Origin: Sulfurimonas sp.
Lineage (GTDB): Bacteria; Campylobacterota; Campylobacteria; Campylobacterales; Sulfurimonadaceae
Reading direction: 5' to 3'
Assembly (NCBI RefSeq): GCF_023229105.1
Contig: NZ_JALNZY010000001.1
Location: 1-64,000 of the forward strand
DNA length: 64,000 nt
Below the pieces are notes generated by a model. It was not told where the DNA came from and did not search any database. It saw only the letters and a list, made by a program, of their open reading frames with translations. The position numbers and the translations under genes were made by a program. Below are positions 34,335 to 43,674 of this stretch, in pieces (within the stretch, counting starts at the first letter, position 1; the number at the start of each line of letters is the position of its first letter).

Positions 34335-36116
34335 GTGTTACAAAAAAAAACCCTATGTTGCCTCTGTCTAACCCTTGCATTAGTCTCAAGGCTTGCGGCA
34401 AATGATTATCCCGATGGTGGACTTTATGGAAGCCTAAATTATCTATATATTCAAGATGATTATACCAATAGCGGAAGAGAGAACTCAAAAGAGAACTTTT
34501 TACAAGAGTATAAAATGGGGTACAAAGGCAATATCTATAGTCCACGTCTGCTTGACTACTCACTTGAAGGTCTTATTAGATTTGATACAGAAAAACTTCA
34601 AAGAGACAAAGAGACATCAAAGCGTAAAACTTACGGGGAAGATTATAAAGCATATCTTGATTTTATCAAAGACACAAAAGTTCCTTTTACTATTTATGCG
34701 AATAAAACACAAAGACCGGTAAATACGGTTTATAGCGCTTACTCAACAAATTATCAGTATGAGACAAGCGGCGAGGGAGTAACCGGTTCTTTAAAATTTG
34801 AACCGTATATGGTTACATATGGGGCTACTACAATAAAAACAGTGGCAGAGTTCAGCGACAGACTGCAAGATTCTCGAACTACAACTTACAGTAGTTCATT
34901 TCGTTATAACAAAGAAAAGCATAACGTACAAGCAAACTATTCACACTCCATATTGGAAAATGAACAAAACTATATTAACGATGAAATTACGAGCATTAAT
35001 CAAGTCAAAGATATATTTGCAATATCTCATAACTGGAAAGCTTCTGATGCTTTTAATATAGATTCTACTGCATCATATGAAAATGATGAATATTATGCAA
35101 GAGAGACTATGGATGCAGGCGTGAATCTAAACTATAGACCAAAAAATGCCGACTATGACACTTACTTATCGTTTCTTGGAACGACAATGGAGTATGGAGA
35201 TTTAACAGGGGGTGAAAAATATATTTTTGACTCGTTAAACATTAATCAAGGAGTTAACTACAGGGTAACTCCGAGTATTACTTTATCAGAGTCTGCCATG
35301 GCATATTTATATGATAGCACGACCTCAAGTGGCAGCAATTCGTATGTTAATTTAGATGCTACTCACAACTATGCAACTACTATATTTTCAGATGTTTCTT
35401 TTACTCTTGTAAGCAGGGTGGGTGTGCAAAAAAATGATTCTATAGTAAAAACCATCTTAGATGCAAACTCAACCACTACAAAAACAAGTACAGAGAGATA
35501 TAACATTCAGCTCACCGCTAGAGGGAGAAAAAATTTCCCTTCTATCAATTCAAATTTAAATATAGACAGTGGCTACTATCACTCTTTGTACTCTACAAAA
35601 AGAGAAGAGCAGAGATATAACTTTGGGCTCTATTTTTTGTCAAAAATTTTTAGTATCGTAAATAATAATATTACTGCCAGATACAGTCATACAAATACTA
35701 TCCCTGCGCCTTCTTTAATTACGCCAGAAGGAAGAAGCAGCTATTCAACGACAAATATAATGGAGTCTTTAGATTTTCATTTTAGACTTGGCGCAAGAGG
35801 ACGAATCAGATTTAGAGTTGGAGCAGAATATGTAAACACAAAAACTGATAATGAAACCAACAGCCGTGTTGACCCAAGAGCAGAGATGAATATGAACTAT
35901 AGGTTTTTCAATAACTGGATGTTTGATGCTTCCGCAAGGATAAACGAAGCATACAATACTCTTGAGCATTCAGGAAATGCAAATTTGACATTCAAAGCAG
36001 GAAAAACTAGTTTTTTAATGGGATATCAGTATAATAAGAGTGAGATAGAGAGTGTTTTAAACACAATACAAAATGAGCGTTCAACTTTTAGAGTACAGTT
36101 GACGCGGACATTTTAA
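34335..36116 (+). CDS. Large outer-membrane beta-barrel, candidate electron-conduit porin
   Basis: A 593-residue exported protein starting at GTG (34335), one base after the isomerase stop, with a signal peptide ending near LAAND. The rest is an almost unbroken series of amphipathic strands with aromatic girdles and ends VQLTRTF, the C-terminal barrel signature; I estimate 22-28 strands. It has no CxxCH motif. It is not recognisably MtrB or the porin from the petABC region. Its position between NHL, isomerase and multihaem genes fits an outer-membrane sheath for a trans-membrane cytochrome, like OetI- or MtrB-type conduits. Confidence 0.8.
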   Translation: MLQKKTLCCLCLTLALVSRLAANDYPDGGLYGSLNYLYIQDDYTNSGRENSKENFLQEYKMGYKGNIYSPRLLDYSLEGLIRFDTEKLQRDKETSKRKTYGEDYKAYLDFIKDTKVPFTIYANKTQRPVNTVYSAYSTNYQYETSGEGVTGSLKFEPYMVTYGATTIKTVAEFSDRLQDSRTTTYSSSFRYNKEKHNVQANYSHSILENEQNYINDEITSINQVKDIFAISHNWKASDAFNIDSTASYENDEYYARETMDAGVNLNYRPKNADYDTYLSFLGTTMEYGDLTGGEKYIFDSLNINQGVNYRVTPSITLSESAMAYLYDSTTSSGSNSYVNLDATHNYATTIFSDVSFTLVSRVGVQKNDSIVKTILDANSTTTKTSTERYNIQLTARGRKNFPSINSNLNIDSGYYHSLYSTKREEQRYNFGLYFLSKIFSIVNNNITARYSHTNTIPAPSLITPEGRSSYSTTNIMESLDFHFRLGARGRIRFRVGAEYVNTKTDNETNSRVDPRAEMNMNYRFFNNWMFDASARINEAYNTLEHSGNANLTFKAGKTSFLMGYQYNKSEIESVLNTIQNERSTFRVQLTRTF

Positions 36117-36129
36117 AGGGGAAAAAGAG

Positions 36130-37140
36130 ATGAAAATTTTTTTATATATGCTGGTTTTTATAGGGGGCTTCAATACTTTTTATGCTCAAGAGAGAGTAAA
36201 ATTGGTATGGCCACCGCCGCCGGATGAGGCCAAAATAGAGTTTGTCTCTTCTATCCATAATTCTGATGATTTAGGGATAAAAAAAGGTTTTTTTTCAAAG
36301 GCTTTTGATTTTTTATTCGGTAAAGAGGAGAGAAGCCTCCGAGCTCCGTTTGGTGTTCACGCTCATGAAGAGAGAGTTTATACGACCGATATAGCTACAA
36401 AATCACTCTATATATTTGATAAAAAAAAGAATAATATGATTACGATTAGCGGTTCTAAAAAGGAGCAGTTTTTATATCCTATAGATATTACGACTGATGA
36501 GAGTGGAAATATTTATGTCTCAGACTCCGTAAGAGCTAAAATATATGTCTTTGAAAAAGATGGAGATTACAAATACTCTATAGAGCCAAAAATGCTGCAA
36601 AGACCGGTTGGAATTGCTATAAGCCCAGATAAAAAACTCTATATCGTAGATGCGCTCTCAAGCCAGATACACGTAACTTCTCTAAAAGGGGACTACTTAG
36701 GATCTATCGGCAAAAACGGCACAGGCGATGGAGAGTTTAACAGACCTACCTTTATGGATATCGGTCATGATGGAAAGCTTTATGTGTCTGACTCTATGAA
36801 TCATCGTGTGCAGATACTCGGTAGTGATGGAGGGTTTATAGATAAATTTGGTAAGTTAGGGCAAGAGATAGGGAACTTTGGTAGTCCTAGGGGTATCTCG
36901 ATAGATAGTGATGAGAATATTTATGTATGTGATACGATGTTTAACAATATACAGATTTTTAATCAAAAAAAAGAGCTATTAATGGTGCTTGGTCGTTATG
37001 GAGATAAAAGAGGCGAATTTGCCCTAGCAGAAGATATTTCAATAACAAAAGATAATATAATATATGTAACAGATACCAATAATAACCGCATTCAACTCTT
37101 TAAGCTTATTAACTCAGCACAGATAAGGAGTTTAAAATGA
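36130..37140 (+). CDS. Second NHL-repeat beta-propeller protein
   Basis: A 336-residue exported protein with a signal peptide (cleavage near FYAQ) and no lipobox Cys. The N-terminal segment VWPPPPDEAKIEFVSSI is characteristic of NHL proteins that sit beside multihaem cytochromes. Six repeats follow (for example PIDITTDESGNIYVSDS, PRGISIDSDENIYVCDT). The single lone Cys in the fifth repeat (YVCDT) is notable. Its stop overlaps the start of the big multihaem gene (ATGA), implying co-translation and probably a physical partnership. Confidence 0.85.
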   Translation: MKIFLYMLVFIGGFNTFYAQERVKLVWPPPPDEAKIEFVSSIHNSDDLGIKKGFFSKAFDFLFGKEERSLRAPFGVHAHEERVYTTDIATKSLYIFDKKKNNMITISGSKKEQFLYPIDITTDESGNIYVSDSVRAKIYVFEKDGDYKYSIEPKMLQRPVGIAISPDKKLYIVDALSSQIHVTSLKGDYLGSIGKNGTGDGEFNRPTFMDIGHDGKLYVSDSMNHRVQILGSDGGFIDKFGKLGQEIGNFGSPRGISIDSDENIYVCDTMFNNIQIFNQKKELLMVLGRYGDKRGEFALAEDISITKDNIIYVTDTNNNRIQLFKLINSAQIRSLK

Positions 37141-39197
37141 AATCTTTAATAATTACTTTATTGGTTTTTTTGTTTTTTTCAACCATTGAGTCGGCAGCCT
37201 CGATTGTAAATACAAAGCATAACCTCTCGGTAACAAGTGCTGTAGGAAACATAAAAGCTACGAGTGAAACTGAGGTTTGCGTCTTTTGTCATATACCGCA
37301 TTTCTCACAGACTATTGGAAAGCCGCTTTGGAACAGAAGTATGCCCACAACAGACTATGTTATGTATGATAGTGATTATCTAAGACGGATGGGTTACCCT
37401 TCAATTGCCTCAGACCTTGGCTCGGCAAATGATACTCCGGGGGCACTCTCTCGTCAATGTCTTAGTTGTCATGATGGAACGATTGCCGTCGGTGCAGTCT
37501 CAAAACTTAGACGTGATTATGATGGCTCCTCAACAATAGATATGAGCGGTGATGCCCCCGATGGAACCATACCCGATACAGCAGTAGGATTTATAGGCGC
37601 GGATCTCTCAAATCATCATCCCGTAGGAGTTGTCTATGACCCGACAATAAGTAAAACCTTTGGCAATGGCGGAATCCGCTCAATGGAGCTAAAAGCAATA
37701 CCAGACGCTCCTATAAAACTTTATGAGTATGCAGGATACAGCGGAAAATATGTAGAGTGTTCCTCCTGCCATAATCCGCATAAAGAGAATAGTAAGTTTT
37801 TACACTATGACAGCGGGGCAAACCATGGGCAAAATTTTGTAGGCACATGTACATCTTGTCATGAAAAAACGGATTGGACAGGGAGTGTGCACCAAAATCC
37901 TCCAGGTAATCCAACATATACCGATGCAGAACTTATTGCAAGATATGGAACTGGTGCTGTAAAAGAGCTTGGGTGTGCAAATTGTCATGTGCCTCACAAC
38001 GGGGAGGGTGTAGGATACTTAAATAGACAGGTTAACGAGCAGACATGTTTTCAAGGAGCTGCCTCTACTGAGGGTGGTGCTGCTTGTCATGGTGTCGGCG
38101 GGGCAAAAGATATAAAGTCTATTTTAAGCAGATTATATACTCATCCTGTCTTGGCGGAGGATAATATTGTGGGAACTCAGCATACAAATCTTGATACGCT
38201 CTATGGAACAGGCAATCTTGACCCGCTTGCTATAAAAGGGATGGACTGGGAAACAAATAAACATGCTGTTTGTATGGATTGTCACAATCCGCACCGTGCA
38301 CGTGCCGGCACACATATAGTTGACGGTTCATGGTATGGCGTGCCCGGAGGATCTACAAATCTTGTCTCAAATGTACTTAAGGGAGTCTCCGGTATTGAGC
38401 CAACATGGCCGCCAGAATGGACACAGCCGACTACATTTACAACCATGGAGAGTTCAGAGAAGGAGTACCAAATCTGTTTTAAATGTCACTCATATTGGGG
38501 AATAGGTCTTGTAGCTAATAAATATGCTCCTTCAACTTATACTTCAGCAGGCGGTACTTTGCTTACGGATGTGGCATGGGAGATGAATATAAACAATAAA
38601 TCTGGACACCCTGTTGTTATAAATTCTCTTGGAAGAAGTGGTGCTTATGCTCCAAAGGAGCTTGATACAATTCAGCTGCTTACGCCGTGGAAAGAGAATC
38701 CAGGGCTTAACACTATGTACTGTTCTGATTGTCACGGAGCCGATAATGAGCTTGGAGGCGACCCAAAAGGTCCTCATGGCTCAAACTTAAAGTATATTCT
38801 TAAAGGTGTAAATCAACACTGGCCGATGAAGCCAGATGGTATTACTCTTTACACTATGGATGATTTGAAAAACAATACTGCCCAAGAGCTATTTTGCGCA
38901 AACTGCCATGACCCTAAGGAGCCACATACTACATGGTGGAATAAGATGGCAAACAAAGGTTACCAATGCGTTCAGTGCCATGTAGCAATACCGCATGGTT
39001 CTTCTGTTTCTAGACTGGTTGGATATCAGGGTTGGCCGGCGCCATATAATTATCAAGGGAATAAGTTGACTATGATTGGATATCGAAAAAATGCTTACAC
39101 GCTTGTTGACCCGCGGGATGCATATGCTACGCATGCAGGTGGTGGCAGCTGTCATACCACAAATGCCGGTGGTTATGACTTGAACTTGATGCCGTAG
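37137..39197 (+). CDS. Large multihaem cytochrome with OmcE-like N-terminal domain
   Basis: A 686-residue exported protein with a signal peptide (cleavage near IESAA) and ten CxxCH sites, plus a possible eleventh with a long spacer, C304-X12-C317-H318. The first 240 residues repeat the tetrahaem filament pattern: NTKHNLS, CVFCHIPH, PLWNR, CLSCHDG, NHHPVG, CSSCHNPH, CTSCH. The remaining 440 residues carry more haem sites and proline-rich segments. No membrane anchor beyond the signal. I infer a surface or conduit cytochrome that docks to or caps the filament made by the 31443 product. Confidence 0.85.
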   Translation: MKSLIITLLVFLFFSTIESAASIVNTKHNLSVTSAVGNIKATSETEVCVFCHIPHFSQTIGKPLWNRSMPTTDYVMYDSDYLRRMGYPSIASDLGSANDTPGALSRQCLSCHDGTIAVGAVSKLRRDYDGSSTIDMSGDAPDGTIPDTAVGFIGADLSNHHPVGVVYDPTISKTFGNGGIRSMELKAIPDAPIKLYEYAGYSGKYVECSSCHNPHKENSKFLHYDSGANHGQNFVGTCTSCHEKTDWTGSVHQNPPGNPTYTDAELIARYGTGAVKELGCANCHVPHNGEGVGYLNRQVNEQTCFQGAASTEGGAACHGVGGAKDIKSILSRLYTHPVLAEDNIVGTQHTNLDTLYGTGNLDPLAIKGMDWETNKHAVCMDCHNPHRARAGTHIVDGSWYGVPGGSTNLVSNVLKGVSGIEPTWPPEWTQPTTFTTMESSEKEYQICFKCHSYWGIGLVANKYAPSTYTSAGGTLLTDVAWEMNINNKSGHPVVINSLGRSGAYAPKELDTIQLLTPWKENPGLNTMYCSDCHGADNELGGDPKGPHGSNLKYILKGVNQHWPMKPDGITLYTMDDLKNNTAQELFCANCHDPKEPHTTWWNKMANKGYQCVQCHVAIPHGSSVSRLVGYQGWPAPYNYQGNKLTMIGYRKNAYTLVDPRDAYATHAGGGSCHTTNAGGYDLNLMP

Positions 39198-39204
39198 GTG
39201 TAAG

Positions 39205-39744
39205 ATGAGATTTTTTTTATTAATATTACTATTTTTAGTGCAGCTTTGTTTTGCTAGCTCAAATGTAAATGATGATAAACGCATAAAAGATTCGTTGTTG
39301 AAATATAACTATGGAATCATCAAGATGACAAATAGCGGCAATACAAAACTTTTAAAAGATATGCTCTCTCAAGAGGTATATTTTAAGTTGATGGTTTGGG
39401 CAGACTCTTGGAAGTTCAGCAATCTTGCCATGGTTGCGCAGATAAATGACTTAAGGTTCTCTCCGATTGCTTACAATGAGAATAATGCCACCATAAGAAC
39501 TATGGAGAACTGGACATTTGGGTATGCTGACTTGGTAAAGAGAGATTATGCATTAAAACCTATGACAATCTTTTATAAGATGAAATATACGCTAAAAAAA
39601 CATCATGGGGAGTGGATAATAGTTGCTGTTGAAAATCTTCAAGAGGAGGTTTTTACGGAGCCAAATACGCATGAGACATCTTTGCTAGAAAAAAAAGAGA
39701 AGCCAAAAGAGGAGGCTGTGCAAGGAAAAATAGAGACACATTAA
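39205..39744 (+). CDS. Small exported protein, NTF2/SnoaL-like, unknown function
   Basis: A 179-residue protein with a signal peptide (FFLLILLFLVQLCFASS) and an alpha-beta body (about 25-150) ending in a strand pair WTFGYADL ... YKMKYTLKKHHGEWIIVAVEN that suggests a NTF2-like cone fold, then a charged tail. No haem motif. It is the last gene of the NHL-barrel-cytochrome operon, 7 bp after the cytochrome gene, so a periplasmic accessory or assembly role is likely. Family assignment is weak. Confidence 0.55.
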   Translation: MRFFLLILLFLVQLCFASSNVNDDKRIKDSLLKYNYGIIKMTNSGNTKLLKDMLSQEVYFKLMVWADSWKFSNLAMVAQINDLRFSPIAYNENNATIRTMENWTFGYADLVKRDYALKPMTIFYKMKYTLKKHHGEWIIVAVENLQEEVFTEPNTHETSLLEKKEKPKEEAVQGKIETH

Positions 39745-39801
39745 CCGTTGCGTAATAACTCTGTGATAGACTCCCTGCTTCATAAAAGTATTACAAACTG
39801 T

Positions 39802-39807
39802 TATAAT
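39802..39807 (+). promoter_or_regulatory. Probable ccsBA promoter, -10 box
   Basis: Perfect TATAAT 33 bp before the ccsBA ATG. Confidence 0.6.
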
Positions 39808-39839
39808 ACTTTGCAAGATTTAAAACTTTAAGGACAAGT

Positions 39840-42800
39840 ATGACATTTATTAAAAAAGTGTGGTCATTTTTAATCTCTATGAAATTAATGGCCGTTCTAA
39901 TTCTGTTATTTGGAGCCGCAAGCGGCGTAGGAACGTTTATAGAAAATGATTACGGTGTAAATACTTCTTGGGCTGTTATATATGCAAGCAGATGGTTTGA
40001 GGCAATTCAGATACTGCTGGGAATAAGTATTTTGGGAAATATTTTTCGATATAAAATGATTCAGAAAAAAAAGATTCCTGTTCTTATATTCCACGTAGGA
40101 TTTATAGTTATTTTAATAGGTTCTGGAATAACACGTTACTGGGGTTATGAGGGCATAATGAATATACGTGAAGGTGCAACTGAACACCGCATGCTCTCAT
40201 CTGATGCATTTTTGCAGATAGAGGCAAAAAAGGGCCCTAAAGAGTTTATAAAACATAAGGTAGTTTATGTCTCTGAGCTTGGGGGAAGAGACTTTAGCGA
40301 GAGTTTATATATTGACGATAAAGAGCTTAAGGTAACCTATAAAGGTTTTATAGCAAAAGCGGTAAAAACGGTTGTTGAAGATCCAAACGGAAAGCCTATA
40401 GCAGGACTTGTCATAATGACGCCTCAGGGACCTGAGAAGTATTTTATAAGCAGCGGAGAATCTTTTGATGTCGGTCCGCTTGCCGTATTTTTTGACAAAG
40501 AAGTCTCTGTAAACAAGCCTGTTATTCGCCTTATGAGCGAGGGAGATAAAATATCTTTTGTGGCTAATGTTCCTATCGGATGGACAAAAATGGCTGATAG
40601 AACAGAGGGCGTTTATGAAGCAGGCGTGAAGTACGCATTTGATGCGGGAGAGCTCTATAATGTCAGAGGCGTTCAGGTAGTTGCCAAAGAAGTTTATGAG
40701 AGAGGTGCAGTCAAGGTTGTTGATGCAGATGAATATCAAAAAACTGCAAAACAGAATCTTAACATGGATAAAAACCCGCTATCTGCACTCGTAGTAGATG
40801 TTACATACAACGGAGAAACACGTGAGGTCGCTATGATGGGTAAAGGAAAGCGTTATCAGGGCTTTACAGAGCTGCTAAATATGGATGATATAGAGCTTAC
40901 ACTAGAGTGGGGTGCAAAGATTTTAGAGCTACCGTTTGCGCTTAAGCTAAATAAATTTGTGATGCTAAAGTACCCAGGCTCGATGAGTCCATCCTCTTAT
41001 GAGAGCTATATTACTCTGTTGGATAATAAAAACAGTATAAAAGAGGATTATAAGATTTATATGAACAATGTACTTGACTATGGTGGATATCTCTTTTTTC
41101 AATCATCTTACGACAAAGATGAAAAAGGAACTGTACTATCTGTAAATCATGACCCAGGAAAGTGGCCTACCTATATAGGCTATATAATGCTTGGAATAGG
41201 GATGTTTCTAAACCTTTTAAATCCAAATAGCTACTTCGGAAAACTTGCCCGCATGAAATATGAGTACAAGGCTGGAGTTGTTGCAGCAGTTGTGGCTTTT
41301 ACAACACTTTTTGGCACGCAGCCTCTTGTCGCATCAACTGCTGATGCCGGGCAAATTAAACATGTTGATGCAAACCATGCAAATCACTATGGGACTCTGC
41401 TTGTTCAGAGTCGTGACGGCAGGATTAAGCCTCTTGATACGATGAGTATGGAGTATCTAAATAAAATTACTGCAAAAAGTAGTATGTTTGGACTCAGTCA
41501 CAATCAGATAATTTTAGGCATGGCATCAAACCCTGAAGCTTGGAAAGAGGTGGAGATGATTAAAATCTTCCACCCGAAACTGAAAAAAGAGCTAGGAATA
41601 GAAGAGTCAAAAAACAGTTTTGCCTACAGCATAGTTTTTGATAAATTCGGTAACTATATTTTAGGTCCATTGGCGGAAGAGGCTCTTAGAAAACGCCCTG
41701 CAGAGAGAGGCACTTACGAAAAAGAGATTATTAAAGTAGATGAGAGAGTAAATGTCGCTTATATGGTATATTCAGGACGTTTTATGACCGTCTTTCCTTT
41801 AAAAGGAGATCAGACTCATAAGTGGTACTATCCTCAAGAGGCATTAGAAACTTTTCCTAGTGAAGCCGCAAATGAGGTAATGGCTCTTTTAAGAAGCAAC
41901 TCTCTGGGACTCTCTAAAGGGTTGCAGAGTGGTAACTGGAGTGATGCAAACAAGGCAATTGACGACATTAAAGCATATCAGGTTAAGATAAACCCAGAGC
42001 TAGTAGCAGAAGATATGCTTATAAAAGCAGAGTTGTTATATAACAAGCTACAAATCTTTGAGAGGCTTTACCCTATCTATCTGTTGTCCGGTCTTCTTTT
42101 GCTTGTGTTGATTTTTATCCGTTTAGCAAAACCTGCTCTAGACTTAAAAAGAGTTGTGCGCGTGATACTTGTTATTTTTGCAGTTGCATTTGTCGTTCAT
42201 ACGTTTAGCCTTGGACTTCGATGGTACATAGCAGGGCATGCACCGTGGAGTAACGGATATGAGGCGATGCTTTATATCTCATGGAGTATAATTTTAGCCG
42301 GTCTCTTGTTCGCAAGGTCATCAGAGCTTGCAGTTGCAACTACAGGTCTTTTTTCGGGAATAACACTTTTTGTAGCACACTTAAGCTGGCTTGATCCTCA
42401 AATCACGACCATGGTACCTGTACTTAAATCCTACTGGCTGACTATACATGTATCTATAATTACGGCGAGTTACGGCTTCCTTGGGCTTAGTACACTGCTT
42501 GGCTTTATATCGTTGATATTTTATATTATGCTTGCAAATAAGAGTAAACGTGAGCAGATTAGCGTTAACATTATGGAATCTACTCGTATAAGCCAGATGT
42601 CAATGATTGTGGGACTTTCTCTTCTTACGCTTGGAAACTTTATCGGAGGTGTTTGGGCAAACGAGTCCTGGGGAAGATATTGGGGATGGGACCCTAAAGA
42701 GACTTGGACTATAGTTACAATCGCTGTTTATGTTTTTGCAACACACATGCGTTTTATCCCCGCACTCAAGTCAAACTTTTTATATAATGTAGTCTCCGTT

Positions 42801-42998
42801 ATAGCGTATGCATCAGTCATTATGACTTACTTTGGAGTGAACTATTATCTCTCGGGTATGCACTCTTATGCCGCAGGAGATCCTGTTCCGGTACCAGAGT
42901 GGATATACTATGTTATCTCTGTAATAGTTTTAGTTATTATCATGGCATCGTTAAATCGTGAAAAATTGGTAAAAGTAAAACCGATAATCACAAAGTAG
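39840..42998 (+). CDS. ccsBA: Fused cytochrome c haem lyase CcsBA (System II)
   Basis: A 1052-residue integral membrane protein that exports haem and ligates it to CxxCH cysteines. The N-terminal third is ResB/CcsB-like, with three early helices and a large periplasmic domain; the C-terminal third is CcsA with the haem-handling WWD-type motif (ANESWGRYWGWDPKETW near residue 945). The fused form is typical of Campylobacterota. It is placed between two multihaem operons and behind its own promoter, suggesting that extra maturation capacity is co-located with this very high haem demand. A second, general ccsBA elsewhere in the genome is likely but not visible here. Confidence 0.93.
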   Translation: MTFIKKVWSFLISMKLMAVLILLFGAASGVGTFIENDYGVNTSWAVIYASRWFEAIQILLGISILGNIFRYKMIQKKKIPVLIFHVGFIVILIGSGITRYWGYEGIMNIREGATEHRMLSSDAFLQIEAKKGPKEFIKHKVVYVSELGGRDFSESLYIDDKELKVTYKGFIAKAVKTVVEDPNGKPIAGLVIMTPQGPEKYFISSGESFDVGPLAVFFDKEVSVNKPVIRLMSEGDKISFVANVPIGWTKMADRTEGVYEAGVKYAFDAGELYNVRGVQVVAKEVYERGAVKVVDADEYQKTAKQNLNMDKNPLSALVVDVTYNGETREVAMMGKGKRYQGFTELLNMDDIELTLEWGAKILELPFALKLNKFVMLKYPGSMSPSSYESYITLLDNKNSIKEDYKIYMNNVLDYGGYLFFQSSYDKDEKGTVLSVNHDPGKWPTYIGYIMLGIGMFLNLLNPNSYFGKLARMKYEYKAGVVAAVVAFTTLFGTQPLVASTADAGQIKHVDANHANHYGTLLVQSRDGRIKPLDTMSMEYLNKITAKSSMFGLSHNQIILGMASNPEAWKEVEMIKIFHPKLKKELGIEESKNSFAYSIVFDKFGNYILGPLAEEALRKRPAERGTYEKEIIKVDERVNVAYMVYSGRFMTVFPLKGDQTHKWYYPQEALETFPSEAANEVMALLRSNSLGLSKGLQSGNWSDANKAIDDIKAYQVKINPELVAEDMLIKAELLYNKLQIFERLYPIYLLSGLLLLVLIFIRLAKPALDLKRVVRVILVIFAVAFVVHTFSLGLRWYIAGHAPWSNGYEAMLYISWSIILAGLLFARSSELAVATTGLFSGITLFVAHLSWLDPQITTMVPVLKSYWLTIHVSIITASYGFLGLSTLLGFISLIFYIMLANKSKREQISVNIMESTRISQMSMIVGLSLLTLGNFIGGVWANESWGRYWGWDPKETWTIVTIAVYVFATHMRFIPALKSNFLYNVVSVIAYASVIMTYFGVNYYLSGMHSYAAGDPVPVPEWIYYVISVIVLVIIMASLNREKLVKVKPIITK

Positions 42999-43031
42999 AT
43001 ATAAGCAAACAGATACCAAAGGAGAGAAGAG

Positions 43032-43628
43032 ATGAAAAAATGGTTTATGGCAGTTGCGATTGCTATTTTGACAGCGGGGTGTTCGACGCTTGAGGTACAG
43101 GTTGATTATGATCCGGAGTATAAATTCTCAAGCCTCTCTACGTTTAGCGTGGTCTATACAAACAGAAATGATGCGAGAGATTTTGACAGAGATCGCATCA
43201 GCAGACTGCTAGATGCGTATATGCAAGAGAAGGGGTATATAAAGTCTCCTAAGAACAAAGCTGAGTTTTATATTACAATGCATCTTGATGTGCAAAAAAA
43301 GAGTCAGATGGAGACTAATTATGAGACTATCGGAATCAGACCTATACCGTATGTATATTATGGAGCAATGGGTCCCGCAGCTATTTATCCAAGAGGCTAT
43401 CCTTCAGGAATGGTTACAGCAGAGCCTGATGTTAGGGTAACTACAAGAACTAACGAGTATGAAGAGGGCAAACTTATTCTAGAAGTTTTTGATGTCAAGG
43501 AAAACAGGGTTGTTTGGCAGGGTATAGCAATAGATGAGCTCTCAAAAGGTCATACGCAAGAAGAGAAAAACAACTATTTAAAAAAAGTTATTTCCGAGCT
43601 TTTTAAAGATTTTCCTGCAAAGAAGTAG
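43032..43628 (+). CDS. DUF4136 family lipoprotein
   Basis: A 198-residue lipoprotein with a lipobox LTAGC near residue 17 and the DUF4136 pattern (VDYDPEYKFSSLSTFSVVY ... RISRLLDAYMQEKGY ... DFPAKK). These proteins are common outer-membrane lipoproteins of unknown role. It follows ccsBA after 33 bp behind a GGAGAGAAGAG ribosome site and may be cotranscribed with it. Confidence 0.75.
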   Translation: MKKWFMAVAIAILTAGCSTLEVQVDYDPEYKFSSLSTFSVVYTNRNDARDFDRDRISRLLDAYMQEKGYIKSPKNKAEFYITMHLDVQKKSQMETNYETIGIRPIPYVYYGAMGPAAIYPRGYPSGMVTAEPDVRVTTRTNEYEEGKLILEVFDVKENRVVWQGIAIDELSKGHTQEEKNNYLKKVISELFKDFPAKK

Positions 43629-43674
43629 AGGCTAGAGTGGGTATCCTTTAAAGATATCCCAATCTATATATATA

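Noticed and set aside
43629..43674. Imperfect hairpin (GGGTATC/GATATCCC) between the DUF4136 and OB-fold genes
   Set aside because: It contains a bulge and lacks a T tract; too weak to call as a bidirectional terminator.
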